Source of the DNA: Candidatus Poribacteria bacterium
GTDB lineage: Bacteria > Poribacteria > WGA-4E > PCPOR2b
DNA: 32,338 nucleotides
Direction: 5' to 3'
Assembly: GCA_022567695.1 (NCBI GenBank)
Contig: JADFGN010000016.1
Location: forward strand, 1-32,338
This document shows positions 30,371 through 32,338 of this stretch, piece by piece; within the stretch, counting starts at the first letter, position 1; every line of letters starts with the position of its first letter. A program made the position numbers and the translations under genes. A model generated the notes under the pieces. The model saw only the letters and a program-made list of their open reading frames with translations. It ran no database searches and was not told the origin of the DNA.

Positions 30371-30991
30371 ATGGCAAGTCCATTCGATGATGTCATGAAA
30401 GCAAGCGTTCCTCTTGGATTCGGTGATGTGACAGCGTCAGTCGGCGATCACATCGGTCATTTCTATCGCGGTTCAGATCAGATGTTTAATGTCTTGGGTC
30501 CTTACGTCGCCGAAGGTCTGCGACGGGGCGAGAGGTGTGTGGTCATCTCCAGCCCAGATACAGCAGACCAATTGCGAGAATGGCTAAAGGAATTGGGTCT
30601 CAATGCTGATGATGCTTGCAAGGAGGGGCAACTCTTTTTGCATCCCGGCCTTGCGACGCAAAGTGACATGCGAGCGCTGGTTTCTCGCGTTGAGGCGGAG
30701 TCGCGAGATGAGGGATACAAATTCGTTCGTTGGGCGGGCGATGCCGGCTGGGCGTTAGCGGGCAAAACATCCGTCTGTGAAATGCTGCGTTGGGAGGCAC
30801 TCTACGATAAGGTCTCGGGGGATTGGCAAATTCTCGCCTTGTGCCAGTTTGACCTGACGCAATTTGGTGGGGATGTCGTAATGGATGCGCTACGCTCCCA
30901 CCCGCTGTGCATCATGGGTGATGTTTTGATTCCTAATCCATTCCACGTCTCGCCAGACAAACTCCTCCAAGAATTATCGGAGCGTGATTAA
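30371..30991 (+). CDS. MEDS-domain sensory protein (DcmR-like)
   Basis: 206 residues, almost entirely one MEDS domain: '[20 protein letters not shown]', '[20 protein letters not shown]', 'GQLFLHPG', '[16 protein letters not shown]' and '[20 protein letters not shown]'. MEDS (methanogen/methylotroph DcmR sensory) domains occur with histidine kinases and regulators of C1 and hydrocarbon metabolism; the ligand is uncertain. Several conserved acidic and Trp residues (E139-x-LRWEALYD) sit in the putative pocket. There is no DNA-binding or output domain, so it must signal through a partner, very likely the kinase that starts one base after its stop. GGAGG lies 5 bases before ATG 30371; an in-frame ATG at 30359 is less good. 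Cytoplasmic. Confidence 0.88.
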   Translation: MASPFDDVMKASVPLGFGDVTASVGDHIGHFYRGSDQMFNVLGPYVAEGLRRGERCVVISSPDTADQLREWLKELGLNADDACKEGQLFLHPGLATQSDMRALVSRVEAESRDEGYKFVRWAGDAGWALAGKTSVCEMLRWEALYDKVSGDWQILALCQFDLTQFGGDVVMDALRSHPLCIMGDVLIPNPFHVSPDKLLQELSERD

Positions 30992-30992
30992 A

Positions 30993-32338
30993 ATGAGCAA
31001 TGAGGCAAAGGGTTCTCCCCCTTCAGAAGGGGGAATTAGAGGGGGGCGAGTGCAAAGCACTCGCAAGCAAATAGGCAATACGGAAGGAGCGCCGCAACCT
31101 TCTCCGTCAGCAGGCGACCCCTATGCCCTTCTGGGGGTGGGGGCCGTGCTGGCACTGATGGACAGTGAAGAAGACATCGCACGTATCACGGTGGGTGCGT
31201 TGACTGAAGCCACCTCGGTTCCGCTCGGCGCGTTGGTTCTGCGAAGCCAAACTGATGGTGAAGTCCAGGTTTTTGGACAGTACAATCAAGCCCCTCTCCC
31301 CAGTGTCTTGGCTGGAGAAATCAAGGCGACTTTGATCAGCGAACCGGCACATGAAATTGAAGTGCGTAATGCCCGTTTTCCAGAAGTCGCGGCCATCGGT
31401 TTGCGTCGTCTGTTGCTGGCTCGGCTTTTGACCATCGGGGACGATTTCGGCGTGATGGTCGCTGGCGCAAAATCTGATGTCCCGTTTTTGCCTGAACAGC
31501 TGATAGCAATGGATGCGTTGGCTTCTCAAGCCGCGGTGGCTTTGCACCGATTGAAATTGACCAAAGAGCGGGAGACAAGGGAAGCCGCGTTGCGTGAAAG
31601 CGAAGCGCAGATTCGACTCCTGCTCAATTCCACCGGAGAGGGAATCTATGGCGTAGACCTTGCTGGAAACTGCACTTTTTGTAATCAAGCATGTCTTCGA
31701 CTTTTGGAGTATGATGACGTCAGCGATCTGCTCGGTCAAAATATGCACGCCCTCATTCACCATACGCATCCCGACGGCACCCCTTATCCTGTGGAGGAAT
31801 GTAAAATCTATCAAGCCTTCCGAGAAGGAAAAGGCGTTCACGTGGACGATGAACTTCTATGGCGCAAAGATGGAACTCGCTTTGCTGCCGAATATTGGTC
31901 CTATCCGGTACACCGGGAAGATCAACGGGTCGGGTGCGTTGTGACCTTCGTAGACATCACAGCGCGGAAACAGGCGGAAGCCCAGCTACAGAAAACCAGA
32001 GAAGCGGCGGAAGCCGCCAACCGCGCCAAGAGTGAATTCTTGGCGAACATGAGTCATGAGCTGAGAACCCCGCTCAACGGCATTTTGGGATACGCCCAGA
32101 TTCTCAAAGGGGATGCGACCCTCAGCGATAAGCATAGAGAGGGCGTGGAGATCATTCAACGGAGCGGCGAGCACCTGTTAACGCTAATCAACGACATTCT
32201 TGACCTCTCGAAGATCGAGGCAGGGAAATTGGAACTGATGCCAACCGAATTTCATCTGCCGGAATTTCTCAAAAACATCGCCGACATGACCCGTATCCGA
32301 GCCGAACAGAAAAGACTCGCCTTTATCTACGAACCCCT
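30993..32338 (+). CDS. GAF-PAS sensor histidine kinase, possibly hybrid (3' end beyond window)
   Basis: 448 complete codons are visible and the frame is open at the window edge. Residues 1-42 form a non-conserved Gly/Pro/Ser leader built on the palindromic repeat at 31013-31046. A GAF-like domain (about 45-190, '[20 protein letters not shown]' at its end) is followed by a short helix and a PAS domain (about 205-335, '[20 protein letters not shown]', '[15 protein letters not shown]') and HisKA with H355 in '[20 protein letters not shown]', then '[18 protein letters not shown]', typical of hybrid kinases. The ATPase and any receiver domain lie outside. No TM segment, so it is a cytoplasmic sensor. 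The start is one base after the MEDS stop, with GGAG 10 bases upstream: translationally linked. Confidence 0.9.
   Translation, partial: MSNEAKGSPPSEGGIRGGRVQSTRKQIGNTEGAPQPSPSAGDPYALLGVGAVLALMDSEEDIARITVGALTEATSVPLGALVLRSQTDGEVQVFGQYNQAPLPSVLAGEIKATLISEPAHEIEVRNARFPEVAAIGLRRLLLARLLTIGDDFGVMVAGAKSDVPFLPEQLIAMDALASQAAVALHRLKLTKERETREAALRESEAQIRLLLNSTGEGIYGVDLAGNCTFCNQACLRLLEYDDVSDLLGQNMHALIHHTHPDGTPYPVEECKIYQAFREGKGVHVDDELLWRKDGTRFAAEYWSYPVHREDQRVGCVVTFVDITARKQAEAQLQKTREAAEAANRAKSEFLANMSHELRTPLNGILGYAQILKGDATLSDKHREGVEIIQRSGEHLLTLINDILDLSKIEAGKLELMPTEFHLPEFLKNIADMTRIRAEQKRLAFIYEP
31013..31046 (-). repeat. Second copy of the C-rich/G-rich palindrome, within a coding region
   Basis: TTCTCCCCCTTCAGAAGGGG continuing to GAATTAGAGGGGGG is the reverse-orientation form of the element at 19177-19208 (TCTAATTCCCCC versus TCTAACTCCCCC). 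It codes for '[12 protein letters not shown]' near the kinase N-terminus. A further small hairpin (GCGAGTG-CAAAG-CACTCGC) follows at 31046-31064. Confidence 0.85.

Overview
The window reads as a chromosomal segment of an uncultured diderm bacterium. It carries peptidoglycan-side and outer-membrane proteins (OPX-type SLBB exporters, beta-barrels ending in Phe, a PorV-like protein), a bacterial microcompartment (BMC) shell gene with its aldehyde dehydrogenase, a remnant of a family 22 pectate (oligogalacturonate) lyase, a Gfo/Idh/MocA oxidoreductase and a LamG/DUF1080-like secreted protein. Together with the many intergenic micro-repeats, this mix resembles Candidatus Poribacteria or a neighbouring FCB/PVC-like candidate phylum. 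That placement is inference from gene content only; no rRNA or ribosomal protein is present to confirm it.

Layout. (1) Positions 1-4332, minus strand: a metallophosphoesterase, then BMC shell protein, BMC aldehyde dehydrogenase and a secreted TPR protein (cut by the window edge), plus a 5'-truncated oligogalacturonate lyase pseudogene. (2) 4388-9735, minus strand: a very long OPX protein with eight SLBB repeats, a Gfo/Idh/MocA oxidoreductase and a protein with a C-terminal J domain. (3) 10207-15050, plus strand: a TCA-cycle operon (divergent citrate synthase, isocitrate dehydrogenase, malate dehydrogenase, a 57-residue membrane protein), followed by a DUF433/DUF5615 toxin-antitoxin pair. (4) 15357-20385, plus strand: four overlapping genes coding for an NtrB-like histidine kinase, an NtrC-like sigma54 activator, a secreted coiled-coil protein and an outer-membrane beta-barrel. 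(5) 20591-21271, minus: a secreted LamG-like protein. (6) 22124-29885, plus: an exopolysaccharide assembly cluster with an inner-membrane-anchored SLBB/OPX protein, a Wzc-like tyrosine kinase/chain-length protein, a Wzy/WaaL-like polymerase or ligase and a PorV-like outer-membrane protein. (7) 30371 to the end, plus: a MEDS-domain sensor and a GAF-PAS-histidine kinase cut by the window edge.

How it may work together. Blocks 2, 4 and 6 look like one surface-polysaccharide system: two OPX proteins, a co-polymerase kinase, a polymerase, a stand-alone beta-barrel and a two-component pair whose regulator needs sigma54. A good -24/-12 (sigma54) promoter match lies upstream of the block 6 exporter gene, with a 120-bp palindromic mini-element inserted between promoter and gene. 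This gives a testable regulatory link.

The region is rich in small repeats: TTAGG...CCTAA hairpins between co-transcribed genes, degenerate GATACARGAT clusters, a MITE-like palindrome, and a C-rich/G-rich palindrome sitting inside the 5' coding part of two unrelated genes. At least two gene remnants (lyase, quinone-oxidoreductase-like) show past gene loss. No tRNA, rRNA, CRISPR array or intact transposase gene was seen.
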